Program-made: the position numbers and the translations under genes | The notes under the pieces: model-generated | Seen by the model: only the letters and a program-made list of their open reading frames with translations | The model's database searches: none | Told to the model about the DNA's origin: nothing | Assembly (NCBI RefSeq): GCF_036379515.1 | Contig: NZ_DASVGN010000012.1 | Coordinates: 1 to 47,712 of the forward strand | Direction of reading: 5' to 3' | Length of the DNA stretch: 47,712 nucleotides | Origin: Castellaniella sp036379515 | GTDB taxonomy: Bacteria > Pseudomonadota > Gammaproteobacteria > Burkholderiales > Burkholderiaceae_B | Part shown: positions 15,731 to 24,136 of the stretch, one piece after another | How positions within the stretch are numbered: position 1 is the stretch's first letter | Layout: each line of letters opens with the position of its first letter

Positions 15731-16582
15731 TCAGAGGGAGCGATCGAGGACGCCACTGCCCTTGACACAATGATCGATGGCCGAAAGGCTTTCGAGGAGT
15801 GCCCGCATCTGCGCAAGCGGCACGGCATTGGGACCATCCGACAGCGCCTTGTCCGGGTCCGGGTGGGTTTCCATGAACACCCCGGCCACCCCCACCGCCA
15901 CGGCGGCACGCGCCAGCACCGGCACGAATTCGCGCTGCCCGCCTGACCGTGTGCCCTGCCCGCCGGGCAATTGCACCGAGTGGGTGGCATCGAACACTAC
16001 AGGGCAGAGGGTATCGCGCAAGATAGCCAGCGAGCGCATGTCCGACACCAGGTTATGGTAACCAAACGAAGCGCCGCGCTCGCACACAAGAATGTTCTGG
16101 CCATCCCCGCCTGCAGCAATGGCGGCCGCGCGCGCCTTGGCCACCACCTGAATCATGTCTTCAGGGGCCAGGAACTGACCCTTCTTGATGTTCACGGGCT
16201 TGAGCGTCGCCGCGCAGGCATGAATGAAGTCCGTCTGGCGGCACAGAAACGCAGGCGTCTGCAGCACATCGACCACTGCCGCCACCTCGCGCGCCTGCCC
16301 GGCTTCGTGCACGTCAGTCAGCACGGGCACGCCAAAGGTCTTGCGCACGTCTTCGAGAATAGCGAGCCCCTGATCCATGCCAGGGCCCCGAAAAGACGTC
16401 TCGGAACTGCGATTGGCTTTGTCGAACGAGCTCTTGTAGATGAAGGGAATCCCGAGCGACTGCGTCATTTCGTGCAGCAGTCCGGCCGTCTCGAACGCCA
16501 GCTCGCGCGACTCGATGACGCAGGGCCCCGCGATCACGAACAGAGGCTGGTCCAGCCCCACCTGAAAATTACAGAGTTGCAT
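15731..16582 (-). CDS. kdsA: 2-dehydro-3-deoxyphosphooctonate aldolase (KDO-8-phosphate synthase)
   Basis: 283 residues from ATG 16582, chosen over an in-frame ATG 13 codons upstream because CAGGAG sits eight bases before it and MQLC..VGLDQPL is the family start. It condenses phosphoenolpyruvate with arabinose-5-phosphate for the KDO of lipopolysaccharide. IAGPCVIES, KSSFDKANR, the QTDFIHAC segment and DATHSVQLPG are present. The gene is 45 bases after pyrG and 92 bases before eno. Enolase supplies its phosphoenolpyruvate, in keeping with this conserved cluster. Confidence 0.96.
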   Translation of the reverse strand: MQLCNFQVGLDQPLFVIAGPCVIESRELAFETAGLLHEMTQSLGIPFIYKSSFDKANRSSETSFRGPGMDQGLAILEDVRKTFGVPVLTDVHEAGQAREVAAVVDVLQTPAFLCRQTDFIHACAATLKPVNIKKGQFLAPEDMIQVVAKARAAAIAAGGDGQNILVCERGASFGYHNLVSDMRSLAILRDTLCPVVFDATHSVQLPGGQGTRSGGQREFVPVLARAAVAVGVAGVFMETHPDPDKALSDGPNAVPLAQMRALLESLSAIDHCVKGSGVLDRSL

Positions 16583-16627
16583 GCTGGACTCCTGCCTCAT
16601 GGGCTCATTGATCGCGGCCACGCACCT

Positions 16628-18280
16628 TCAGGAGGCGGCCGCTTGTCGCTGCTGCCGTGCCAGTGCAGCCTGCACAAAGCTCGTGAACAGGGGATGACCG
16701 TCACGCGGCGTCGAGGTGAACTCGGGGTGGAACTGGACCCCCATGAACCACGGATGGCTCGGGATTTCCATGATCTCGGGCAGGTTCTCGGTGGGCGTGC
16801 GCGCACTGATCACCATGCCGGCCTGTTCCAGGCGGTTGACGTAGACGTTGTTGACTTCGTAGCGGTGACGATGGCGTTCGTTGACTTCGTCGCCATAGAT
16901 GTCATGCGCACGGGTCCCAGGCTTGACGGGACAACGCTGGGCCCCCTTGCGCATGGTGCCGCCCAGATCGGAGGAATCATCGCGGCGCTCGACCCTGCCT
17001 TCGCGATCCTGCCATTCGGTGATGAGTGCCACCACGGGATGCGCCGCAGATGGGTCGAATTCCGTGCTGTTGGCTCCGCCCAGTCCAGCCACGTGCCGGG
17101 CGAACTCGACCACCGCAAGCTGCATGCCCAGGCAGATACCCAGATAGGGAATGCCGTTTTCGCGCGCGTACTGGATGGCCTTGATCTTGCCCTCGGTGCC
17201 GCGCTTGCCGAAGCCGCCCGGCACCAGGATGGCGTCCAACCCGGCAAGGCCCGCCGTGCCGTTCTTCTCGATGTCTTCAGAATCAATATACTGGATGTTG
17301 ACGTGGGAATGCGTATGGATACCCGCGTGGATCAAGGCTTCTGACAGCGACTTGTACGACTCGGTGAGATCCACGTACTTGCCCACCATGCCAACGGTCA
17401 CGGTGGCCCGCGGGTGTTCAAGGTCGTGGACCAGGCGATCCCAGACGGTGAGGTCCGCCGGAGGCGGCGTGATGGCCAGCGCATCGCACACGATGTTGTC
17501 CAGCCCCTGCGCATGCAGCATGGCCGGAATCTTGTAAATGCTGTCGGCATCCGACACCGAGATCACAGCATCGAGCGGGACATTCGAAAACAACGAAATC
17601 TTGGCGCGCTCTTCGTCAGGGACCGGACGGTCGGCGCGGCACAACAGCGCATTGGGATAAATGCCGATCTCGCGCAGTTTCTGGACCGAGTGTTGCGTGG
17701 GCTTGGTCTTGAGTTCGCCCGCCGAGGCAATGTAGGGCACCAGCGTGAGGTGCACGAACGCGCACTGGTTGCGGCCCAGCCGCAGGCTCATCTGGCGTAC
17801 GGCTTCGAGGAACGGCAAGGATTCAATGTCGCCCACCGTGCCGCCGATCTCGACCATGGCGATGTCGGCCTGGCCATTCCAGGCCGCCTTGGCGCCACGC
17901 GCGATGAAATCCTGGATTTCGTTGGTGATGTGCGGAATGACCTGAACGGTCTTGCCCAGATAATCGCCCCGCCGCTCTTTGCGCAGGACCGATTCATAGA
18001 TCTGCCCAGTCGTGAAGTTATTGACCTTGTGCATCTTGGTCGACACGAAGCGCTCGTAGTGGCCCAAGTCCAGATCCGTCTCGGCACCGTCCTCGGTGAC
18101 GAAGACCTCGCCATGCTGAAAGGGACTCATGGTGCCCGGGTCTACATTGATGTAGGGATCGAGCTTCAGCATGGTGACCCGCAGCCCGCGGGATTCCAGA
18201 ATTGCAGCGAGCGACGCCGCAGCAATGCCCTTGCCCAGGGAGGACACTACCCCCCCTGTGACGATTACGTACTTGGTCAT
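16628..18280 (-). CDS. pyrG: CTP synthase
   Basis: 550 residues from ATG 18280 at MTKYVIVTGG, the conserved start, ten codons inside a longer open frame. An N-terminal amidoligase domain has the P-loop GGVVSSLGKG, and a C-terminal class I glutamine amidotransferase domain (from about residue 290) has the nucleophile cysteine in GICLGMQ and the HPE triad near the end. It makes CTP from UTP, ATP and glutamine. CTP is also needed by the KDO and isoprenoid genes nearby. It lies 45 bases after the aminopeptidase gene in a minus-strand run to eno. Confidence 0.97.
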   Translation of the reverse strand: MTKYVIVTGGVVSSLGKGIAAASLAAILESRGLRVTMLKLDPYINVDPGTMSPFQHGEVFVTEDGAETDLDLGHYERFVSTKMHKVNNFTTGQIYESVLRKERRGDYLGKTVQVIPHITNEIQDFIARGAKAAWNGQADIAMVEIGGTVGDIESLPFLEAVRQMSLRLGRNQCAFVHLTLVPYIASAGELKTKPTQHSVQKLREIGIYPNALLCRADRPVPDEERAKISLFSNVPLDAVISVSDADSIYKIPAMLHAQGLDNIVCDALAITPPPADLTVWDRLVHDLEHPRATVTVGMVGKYVDLTESYKSLSEALIHAGIHTHSHVNIQYIDSEDIEKNGTAGLAGLDAILVPGGFGKRGTEGKIKAIQYARENGIPYLGICLGMQLAVVEFARHVAGLGGANSTEFDPSAAHPVVALITEWQDREGRVERRDDSSDLGGTMRKGAQRCPVKPGTRAHDIYGDEVNERHRHRYEVNNVYVNRLEQAGMVISARTPTENLPEIMEIPSHPWFMGVQFHPEFTSTPRDGHPLFTSFVQAALARQQRQAAAS

Positions 18281-18325
18281 GTCGGATGAGCGCCCGGGAG
18301 CACCGGGCAAAGCAGGAAATTTGGA

Positions 18326-20125
18326 TTATAACGGTTCGGTCCGCGCCATCAGCCAGCGCTGTGCGGTCCCTGTGACCAGAGGCAACAAGCCAGCGCGGAC
18401 GCGAGCGTGGTACCCGTTGAGCCATTCAAGCTGCCCGGGCGTCAGTTGTTCGCGCACGATGCAACGCGTGTCGATTGGACACAGCGTCACGGTTTCGAAG
18501 GCCAGAAAGTCATCGAATTCGGTATGGCCATCAGGGACGGCAAGCACCAGACTTTCGATGCGGATACCCCACTGCCCGGGTCGATACAGGCCGGGCTCAT
18601 TGGACGTGAGCATGCCGGCCAGCATTTCCTGGTGCGGACGGGCGTGGCCGCGCACGGAAATCGACTGCGGGCCTTCGTGAACATTAAGAAAATACCCGAC
18701 CCCGTGGCCTGTGCCATGGCCGTAATCCAGGCCTCGCTGCCACAAGGGCATGCGCGCCAAGGTATCCAGCACCGAGGACGGCGTGCCCACCGGAAACCGG
18801 GCCATGGCAAGATCGATGTGACCCCGCAGCACGGTGGTGAAATCGGTCTTCTGCGCCTCTGAAGGTTCCCCGACCGGCACGACCCGCGTAATATCGGTGG
18901 TGCCCCCCAGATACTGTCCGCCAGAGTCGATGAGCAGCAGGCCATCGCCGTGAATCTGCGCAAAGGACTTTGGGGTGGCCTGATAGTGCGGCATCGCGCC
19001 ATTCGCATTGAACGCCGCAATGGTGGCAAAGCTGGTGCTGACGAACCCCGGACGACGCGCCCGCGCCGCCGTAATATGGGTATCCACATCCAGTTCGGAC
19101 ACGGATTGCCCCGCCTCCATGGCCTCTTCGAACCAGGCAAAGAATTCGCACAGCGCAGCGCCGTCCTGGGCCATCGCCTCACGGATATTCTGTGCCTCGG
19201 CCGTGGTCTTGATCGATTTGAGCAACTGCGAGGGGTTCATGGCCTCGACCAGGCGTGCGTGGCTGGCGTGCGCCAGCGTGCCGGCCGTGACGCGAGCCGG
19301 GTCCACCAGCAAGACGGTATCTGCGGACAGCGCCGCCAGGTCGTCCGCCAACGCAGAATAGTCGCGCAGCACCACGCCATCGAGTGCCAGCCTGGCTTCC
19401 AGCGGAGCAGCCACCTTGCCTGCTGCCACGTAGAGCCGGACCTGGTCGAATCCCACCAGGGCATGCGAAAGAAAGACCGGGTTGTGATTGACGTCGGAGC
19501 CCCGCAAGTTCAGCAGCCAGGCGATGTCGTCCAGGGAAGACAGCAAGTGCAAAGTGGCCCCATGCAAGCGCATGGCATCGCGCACCGCCGCCAGATTACC
19601 GGCACGGGTGCGGCATGCATGAGGCGGCAGGTGTTCGAACACGGGCGCCGCCGGCAATGCGGGGCGATCAGACCAGATTGCTCCGACCGGATCTCGATCC
19701 AGCACCAGTTCGAGCCGTGCCCCCGGAAACGCCACGTGCCAGCGATGAGCCGTCGCACAATCCAGGACCCGGCCGTCGACTGCAACCCGCGAACCGGCGG
19801 GCAGATGAGATCTCATCCAGGCGAGCACGTCGGGAACATCGGGAGCTCCCGCGCGCATCAACGTGACGCCTGACCCCTGCAATTGGTGCTCGGCCTGCAC
19901 CCAGTAACGGCTGTCAGTCCACAGGCCAGCAAAATCCGCCGTGATCAGAGCCCCCCCGGCAGAGCCATCGAACCCTGTGAGCCAGACCCGCGCCATCCAG
20001 TGTTCGGGAAGGTACTCCGACAAATGAGGATCTGCCGTCGGTACCCAGCAGGCCGCGAGGCCCGCCTGGCTCAATTGGGCGCGCAAAGCCGCAACACGCT
20101 CTGCCGCCGTTGCCAGGGATGTCAT
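18326..20125 (-). CDS. M24-family aminopeptidase P (Xaa-Pro aminopeptidase), long form
   Basis: 599 residues from ATG 20125 with AAGGAAG six bases upstream. Two creatinase-like N-terminal domains (about 1-310) precede an M24 catalytic domain. The dinuclear metal ligands are visible: two aspartates in DSGGQYLGGTTDIT, the histidine in GHGTGHGVG, and glutamates in SNEPGLY and RIESLVL. It removes N-terminal residues that precede proline. The length matches the three-domain eukaryote-like form rather than the ~440-residue E. coli PepP. It lies 30 bases after scoB and 45 before pyrG, so it may be co-transcribed with both. Confidence 0.93.
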   Translation of the reverse strand: MTSLATAAERVAALRAQLSQAGLAACWVPTADPHLSEYLPEHWMARVWLTGFDGSAGGALITADFAGLWTDSRYWVQAEHQLQGSGVTLMRAGAPDVPDVLAWMRSHLPAGSRVAVDGRVLDCATAHRWHVAFPGARLELVLDRDPVGAIWSDRPALPAAPVFEHLPPHACRTRAGNLAAVRDAMRLHGATLHLLSSLDDIAWLLNLRGSDVNHNPVFLSHALVGFDQVRLYVAAGKVAAPLEARLALDGVVLRDYSALADDLAALSADTVLLVDPARVTAGTLAHASHARLVEAMNPSQLLKSIKTTAEAQNIREAMAQDGAALCEFFAWFEEAMEAGQSVSELDVDTHITAARARRPGFVSTSFATIAAFNANGAMPHYQATPKSFAQIHGDGLLLIDSGGQYLGGTTDITRVVPVGEPSEAQKTDFTTVLRGHIDLAMARFPVGTPSSVLDTLARMPLWQRGLDYGHGTGHGVGYFLNVHEGPQSISVRGHARPHQEMLAGMLTSNEPGLYRPGQWGIRIESLVLAVPDGHTEFDDFLAFETVTLCPIDTRCIVREQLTPGQLEWLNGYHARVRAGLLPLVTGTAQRWLMARTEPL

Positions 20126-20155
20126 GTATGCTTCCTTCGAAAGTTCTGACAGGGA

Positions 20156-20809
20156 TCAGGCCAGTGCCGAAACGTCCAGCTTGGCGGTGGTCTTGGACTT
20201 GATCTCGTCGACCGTGACGCCCGGAGCCAGTTCCAGCAGCTTCAGATGGTCCTTAGCGACTTCCATGACCCCCAGGTCGGTGATCACCAGATCCACCACG
20301 CCCACCCCCGTCAGGGGCAGAGTGCAGTCGGGGAGCAGTTTCAGGCTTTCAGTGCCATCTTTTGCGCGGGCCACGTGTTCCATGAGCACCACCACCTTGC
20401 CCACCCCGGCCACCAGGTCCATGGCACCGCCCATGCCCTTGACCTTCTTGCCCGGAATCATCCAGTTGGCGAGGTCGCCTTTTTCGGACACCTGCATGGC
20501 GCCCAGAATGGCAATATTGATCTTGCCGCCCCGAATCATGGCGAACGAGTCTGCCGACGCAAAAATGGACGAGCCCGGCAGCGTCGTCACCGTCTGCTTG
20601 CCGGCGTTGATCAGGTCCGCATCGATTTCTTTTTCTGTCGGGAACGGGCCAATGCCCAGCAAGCCGTTCTCGGATTGCAGCCAGACTTCGATGCCCTTGG
20701 GCACATAGTTGGCCACCATGGTGGGCAAACCGATGCCCAGGTTGACGTAAAAGCCGTCTTTCAATTCTTTGGCCGCACGCTCGGCCATTTGTTCACGAGT
20801 CCATGCCAT
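20156..20809 (-). CDS. scoB: 3-oxoacid CoA-transferase subunit B
   Basis: 217 residues from ATG 20809 with AAGGAG upstream. The catalytic glutamate is in SENGLLGIGP, with GxGGAMDLV later in the chain. With the A subunit it moves CoA from succinyl-CoA to acetoacetate or related 3-oxoacids, the entry step for ketone-body use. It lies 11 bases after scoA, so the two are one unit. The substrate could be 3-oxoadipate (PcaIJ), but no aromatic-degradation genes are nearby, so acetoacetate is preferred. Confidence 0.93.
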   Translation of the reverse strand: MAWTREQMAERAAKELKDGFYVNLGIGLPTMVANYVPKGIEVWLQSENGLLGIGPFPTEKEIDADLINAGKQTVTTLPGSSIFASADSFAMIRGGKINIAILGAMQVSEKGDLANWMIPGKKVKGMGGAMDLVAGVGKVVVLMEHVARAKDGTESLKLLPDCTLPLTGVGVVDLVITDLGVMEVAKDHLKLLELAPGVTVDEIKSKTTAKLDVSALA

Positions 20810-20820
20810 CGTGGTGCTCC

Positions 20821-21519
20821 TTATGCGTTACGGATCGTACGTTGTTCGATGCGCTTTTCGGGGTGCGCATTCAAGACCACGCGGTGCACGAAAATACCCG
20901 GCAGATGGATTTCATCGGGATCGAACGCCCCCGTCGGCACGACTGCTTCGACCTCGGCGATCGTGATGCGACCTGCCATGGCGACGTTGGGGTTGAAATT
21001 GCGGGCGGTGCGGCGAAACACCAGATTGCCGCTGTGATCGGCCTTCCAGGCCTTGACCAGAGACACGTCGGGGACCAGCGAGCGTTCCATCAGGTACGTG
21101 CGCCCGTCGAATTCACGGGATTCTTTACCTTCGGCCACGACGGTCCCCACGCCGGTTGCCGTGAAGAATGCCGGGATGCCGGCTCCGCCAGCACGCAGTT
21201 TTTCGGCCAGAGTGCCTTGCGGTGTAAATTCGAGTTCGAGTTCACCAGCCAGAAATTGGCGCTCGAACTCTTTGTTTTCGCCGACATAAGAGGCGATCAT
21301 TTTCTTGATCTGGCGCGTGCCCAGCAGCTTGCCCAGGCCAAAATCATCGACCCCGGCATTGTTGCTGATGCAGGTCAGGTTGTGCACTCCTGAATCTCGC
21401 AGCGCAGCAATCAGCGCCTCCGGGATGCCACACAGGCCAAACCCGCCCACGGCAATCATCTGGCCGTCGGCCACGACACCACGCAAGGCGTCGGCCGCAG
21501 ATTTAAAGACTTTATCCAT
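20821..21519 (-). CDS. scoA: 3-oxoacid CoA-transferase subunit A
   Basis: 232 residues from ATG 21519, AAGGAAA upstream. The CoA-transferase family I signature GGFGLCGIPE lies at about 26-35, and SNNAGVDD follows. It forms a heterotetramer with ScoB. It is the first gene of scoA-scoB, 81 bases downstream of the thioesterase gene on the same strand. Confidence 0.93.
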   Translation of the reverse strand: MDKVFKSAADALRGVVADGQMIAVGGFGLCGIPEALIAALRDSGVHNLTCISNNAGVDDFGLGKLLGTRQIKKMIASYVGENKEFERQFLAGELELEFTPQGTLAEKLRAGGAGIPAFFTATGVGTVVAEGKESREFDGRTYLMERSLVPDVSLVKAWKADHSGNLVFRRTARNFNPNVAMAGRITIAEVEAVVPTGAFDPDEIHLPGIFVHRVVLNAHPEKRIEQRTIRNA

Positions 21520-21600
21520 ACGACGTTTCCTTCAAGACAAATCAACCCAGAATCCTGGCAACCAGCGCCGCAGCCGGAACGGCTGCAGGGCAGGCCCCTG

Positions 21601-22038
21601 TCATGCAGAAAAGCAGCGCTGCAAAACCTGAAGCTGCTCTGGAGGCCATGCCACGGAACGGTGAGTGTGCTCGTCGATACAGACCAGTACACTGCGCCCA
21701 CGGGCATAGACCTTGGTGACGTCAGCAGGATCAGCAATCCAGCACTCAAGCTCGAGGCTGCTGCGCCCGACACGAACCAATTTCAGGCCCACGACAATAC
21801 TGGCAGGATACAACAGCGGTATGAGAAAATCACATGATGCCTGCGCCAGGACGACCGGACGGCGCGCAAAGGCGGTCCCGTCCAGGGCCGTGAACAACTG
21901 GACCCGAGCTTCTTCGAAATAACGGAAATACACCGTGTTGTTGACGTGATGCAATGCATCCAGATCACCCCAGCGAACCTCTTGCCGAACCTGAAAGACT
22001 CCCTCAGGAACTTCGAAAGTCTGAGCATCACCATCCAT
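21601..22038 (-). CDS. Acyl-CoA thioesterase, 4HBT hotdog fold
   Basis: 145 residues from ATG 22038. A 4-hydroxybenzoyl-CoA thioesterase/YbgC-like hotdog domain with the motif RWGDLDALHHVNN (about 22-34): aspartate D25 is in the catalytic position, and HHVNN is the usual HxNN part. Such enzymes cleave acyl-CoA to free acid and CoA; the natural substrate is unknown. It is divergent from the ETF-ubiquinone oxidoreductase gene across 160 bases and precedes scoA on the same strand, in a setting of acyl-CoA metabolism. Confidence 0.87.
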   Translation of the reverse strand: MDGDAQTFEVPEGVFQVRQEVRWGDLDALHHVNNTVYFRYFEEARVQLFTALDGTAFARRPVVLAQASCDFLIPLLYPASIVVGLKLVRVGRSSLELECWIADPADVTKVYARGRSVLVCIDEHTHRSVAWPPEQLQVLQRCFSA

Positions 22039-22198
22039 AAATGTGCCTTCTGTGAACCGACCATTTCAGTATAAGAAACAAGGCAAAACGATGTTCTGCC
22101 CTACAATGGGCCGTCACGCCAGAAGCGAACCACACGCTTGATCCAGCGCGTTCGCCGGCTGCTCACCCCCTACTTTCACCCCCCGGAGCCCTCTGCCC

Positions 22199-23845
22199 AT
22201 GACTGAACGCGAATCCATGGAATACGACGTCGTCGTCGTCGGTGGAGGCCCAGCCGGGCTGTCGGCGGCCATTCGCCTCAAACAACTCTGTGCCGAGCGT
22301 GGGCAGGATCTGAGCGTTTGCGTGCTGGAAAAGGCCTCTGAAATCGGCGCACATATTCTGTCGGGCTGTGTCATGGACCCGCGCGCGCTCACCGAACTCA
22401 TCCCCGACTGGAAGGAACGCGGTGCCCCGCTCACGATCCCCGTGAGCGACGACCGCTTTCTATTCCTGACCGAAACGAGCTCACGTCAAACCCCGGCATG
22501 GCTGCTGCCCGACTGCTTCAAGAACCACGGCAACTACGTGGTGCGCCTGGGTCACGTGACGCGCTGGCTGGGCGAGCAGGCCGAGGCCCTGGGCGTCGAC
22601 GTCTTTCCGGGGTTCGCAGCGGCTGAAGTGCTCTTTGACGAGGCCGGTGCCGTGCGAGGCGTACTCACGGGCGACATGGGAGTTGCCCGCGACGGCAGCC
22701 ACACGGACGCTTACCAGCCGGGCATGGAACTCCTCGGGCGCTATACCATTTTTGCGGAAGGTTCACGGGGTCACCTGGGGCGCGCCCTCATTGAAAAGTT
22801 CCGCCTGGACGCGGGCCGTGATCCGCAAAGCTACGCCATCGGCGTCAAGGAACTCTGGGAGGTCAACCCTGCCCAGGCGCACCCCGGCCTGGTGACACAC
22901 ACCGCCGGCTGGCCGCTGGATGCCGACACGTACGGCGGCTCGTTTCTGTACCACCTGGGTGAAAACCTGGTGGCGGTCGGCCTGGTCGTGGGCCTGGATT
23001 ACGCCAACCCGTGGCTGTCTCCGTTCGAAGAATTTCAGCGCTACAAGACCCACCCTGCCATTCGCAGCACCTTCGAGGGGGGCAAACGCCTTGCCTACGG
23101 CGCTCGCTCGCTGACGGCAGGGGGGCTGCTATCCCTGCCCAAGATGTGTTTTCCAGGGGGCGTGCTCGTGGGCTGCGAGGCAGGGGTGCTCAACGCCTCG
23201 CGCATCAAGGGCAGCCACTCGGCCATCAAGACCGGGGCCCTGGCGGCAGAAGCCGCTTTCGACGCACTGGTGGCCGGGCGCAGTCACGACGAACTCACTG
23301 CCTACCCGGCAGCCTTCGAAGGTTCGTGGCTGCACGCCGAACTGAACAAATCGCGCAACTTCAAGCAGTGGTTCAAGAAGGGGCGCACGATCGGCACGCT
23401 CATGACGGGCGTGGAACAGTGGCTGCTCAAAGGCAAGATGCCCTGGACGCTGCACCACCACAAACCCGACCACGCCTGCCTGCAGCCAGCTTCGGCCTGC
23501 AAACGCATCCAGTACCCTAAGCCCGACGGCAAGCTCACCTTCGACAAGTTGAGCTCCGTGTTCATTTCGAACACCCATCACGACGAAAACGAACCGGTGC
23601 ACCTGACCCTCAAGGATGCCGCGGTCCCTGTGTCGGTGAACCTTGCAAAATACGCCGGGCCCGAAGCGCGCTTTTGCCCGGCAGGCGTGTACGAATACGT
23701 AAAAACTGATTCAGGCGAAGACCGACTGCAGATCAATGCGCAGAACTGCGTCCACTGCAAGACCTGCGACATCAAAGACCCCACACAGAACATCGTGTGG
23801 GTCACGCCACAAGGCGGCGAAGGGCCGGTGTACAACGGGATGTAG
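22199..23845 (+). CDS. Electron-transfer flavoprotein-ubiquinone oxidoreductase
   Basis: 548 residues. The N-terminal FAD-binding motif VVVVGGGPAGLSAA lies at about 11-24. A ubiquinone/membrane-associated domain follows, then a C-terminal 4Fe-4S part with cysteines in RFCPAGVYEY, NAQNCVHCKTCDI and the conserved ending GGEGPVYNGM. It passes electrons from ETF, reduced by acyl-CoA dehydrogenases, to the quinone pool at the inner membrane. No etfAB genes are in the window. ATG 22199 is chosen; an ATG six codons later is possible. A perfect hairpin follows directly after the stop. Confidence 0.96.
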   Translation: MTERESMEYDVVVVGGGPAGLSAAIRLKQLCAERGQDLSVCVLEKASEIGAHILSGCVMDPRALTELIPDWKERGAPLTIPVSDDRFLFLTETSSRQTPAWLLPDCFKNHGNYVVRLGHVTRWLGEQAEALGVDVFPGFAAAEVLFDEAGAVRGVLTGDMGVARDGSHTDAYQPGMELLGRYTIFAEGSRGHLGRALIEKFRLDAGRDPQSYAIGVKELWEVNPAQAHPGLVTHTAGWPLDADTYGGSFLYHLGENLVAVGLVVGLDYANPWLSPFEEFQRYKTHPAIRSTFEGGKRLAYGARSLTAGGLLSLPKMCFPGGVLVGCEAGVLNASRIKGSHSAIKTGALAAEAAFDALVAGRSHDELTAYPAAFEGSWLHAELNKSRNFKQWFKKGRTIGTLMTGVEQWLLKGKMPWTLHHHKPDHACLQPASACKRIQYPKPDGKLTFDKLSSVFISNTHHDENEPVHLTLKDAAVPVSVNLAKYAGPEARFCPAGVYEYVKTDSGEDRLQINAQNCVHCKTCDIKDPTQNIVWVTPQGGEGPVYNGM

Positions 23846-23878
23846 GCAACAATGGGGTTCTCTGAACCCCATTGTTGC
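23846..23878. terminator. Perfect 15-bp hairpin between convergent genes
   Basis: A 15-bp inverted repeat (23846-23860 with 23864-23878, loop TCT) begins at the ETF-QO stop codon and ends two bases before the stop of the convergent 65-residue gene. It can fold in either transcript. Neither side has a T-run, so it may act as a bidirectional but weak terminator or as a block to antisense reading. Confidence 0.6.
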
Positions 23879-23880
23879 GC

Positions 23881-24078
23881 TCAGGGCAAGGTCTTGAGCA
23901 CCTTCTTCAGGTCCAGCGAGCGGACGTAGTCGATAGCCAGCTCCCAGCGGCCTTCGGCGCACAGGCCGCTCAACCCCGCCTGTTCGTGGCCGTCCAGTGC
24001 AGCCTGGATGCAGGCCTCGCGCACGGCCTGCGCGACGGCCAGAAGCTCGGTTTCCTCGGTTTTGACGACCTCAGTCAT
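23881..24078 (-). CDS. Small conserved-looking protein of unknown function after acyl-CoA synthetase
   Basis: 65 residues from ATG 24078, with GGAG seven bases upstream; an in-frame ATG-like extension to 24105 lacks that site. It is acidic at the N-terminus, predicted helical, with no signal peptide, membrane segment or metal motif (two cysteines, C22 and C38, far apart). It follows the synthetase gene at 24137 by 58 bases and is probably co-transcribed. I do not assign a function. The Shine-Dalgarno site, operon place and exact abutment to the terminator support a real gene. Confidence 0.65.
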   Translation of the reverse strand: MTEVVKTEETELLAVAQAVREACIQAALDGHEQAGLSGLCAEGRWELAIDYVRSLDLKKVLKTLP

Positions 24079-24136
24079 CTTGACACTCCACAACAATGAA
24101 TCCACCGCCGGGCACGGGTGCCCGGCCTTTACCTGA

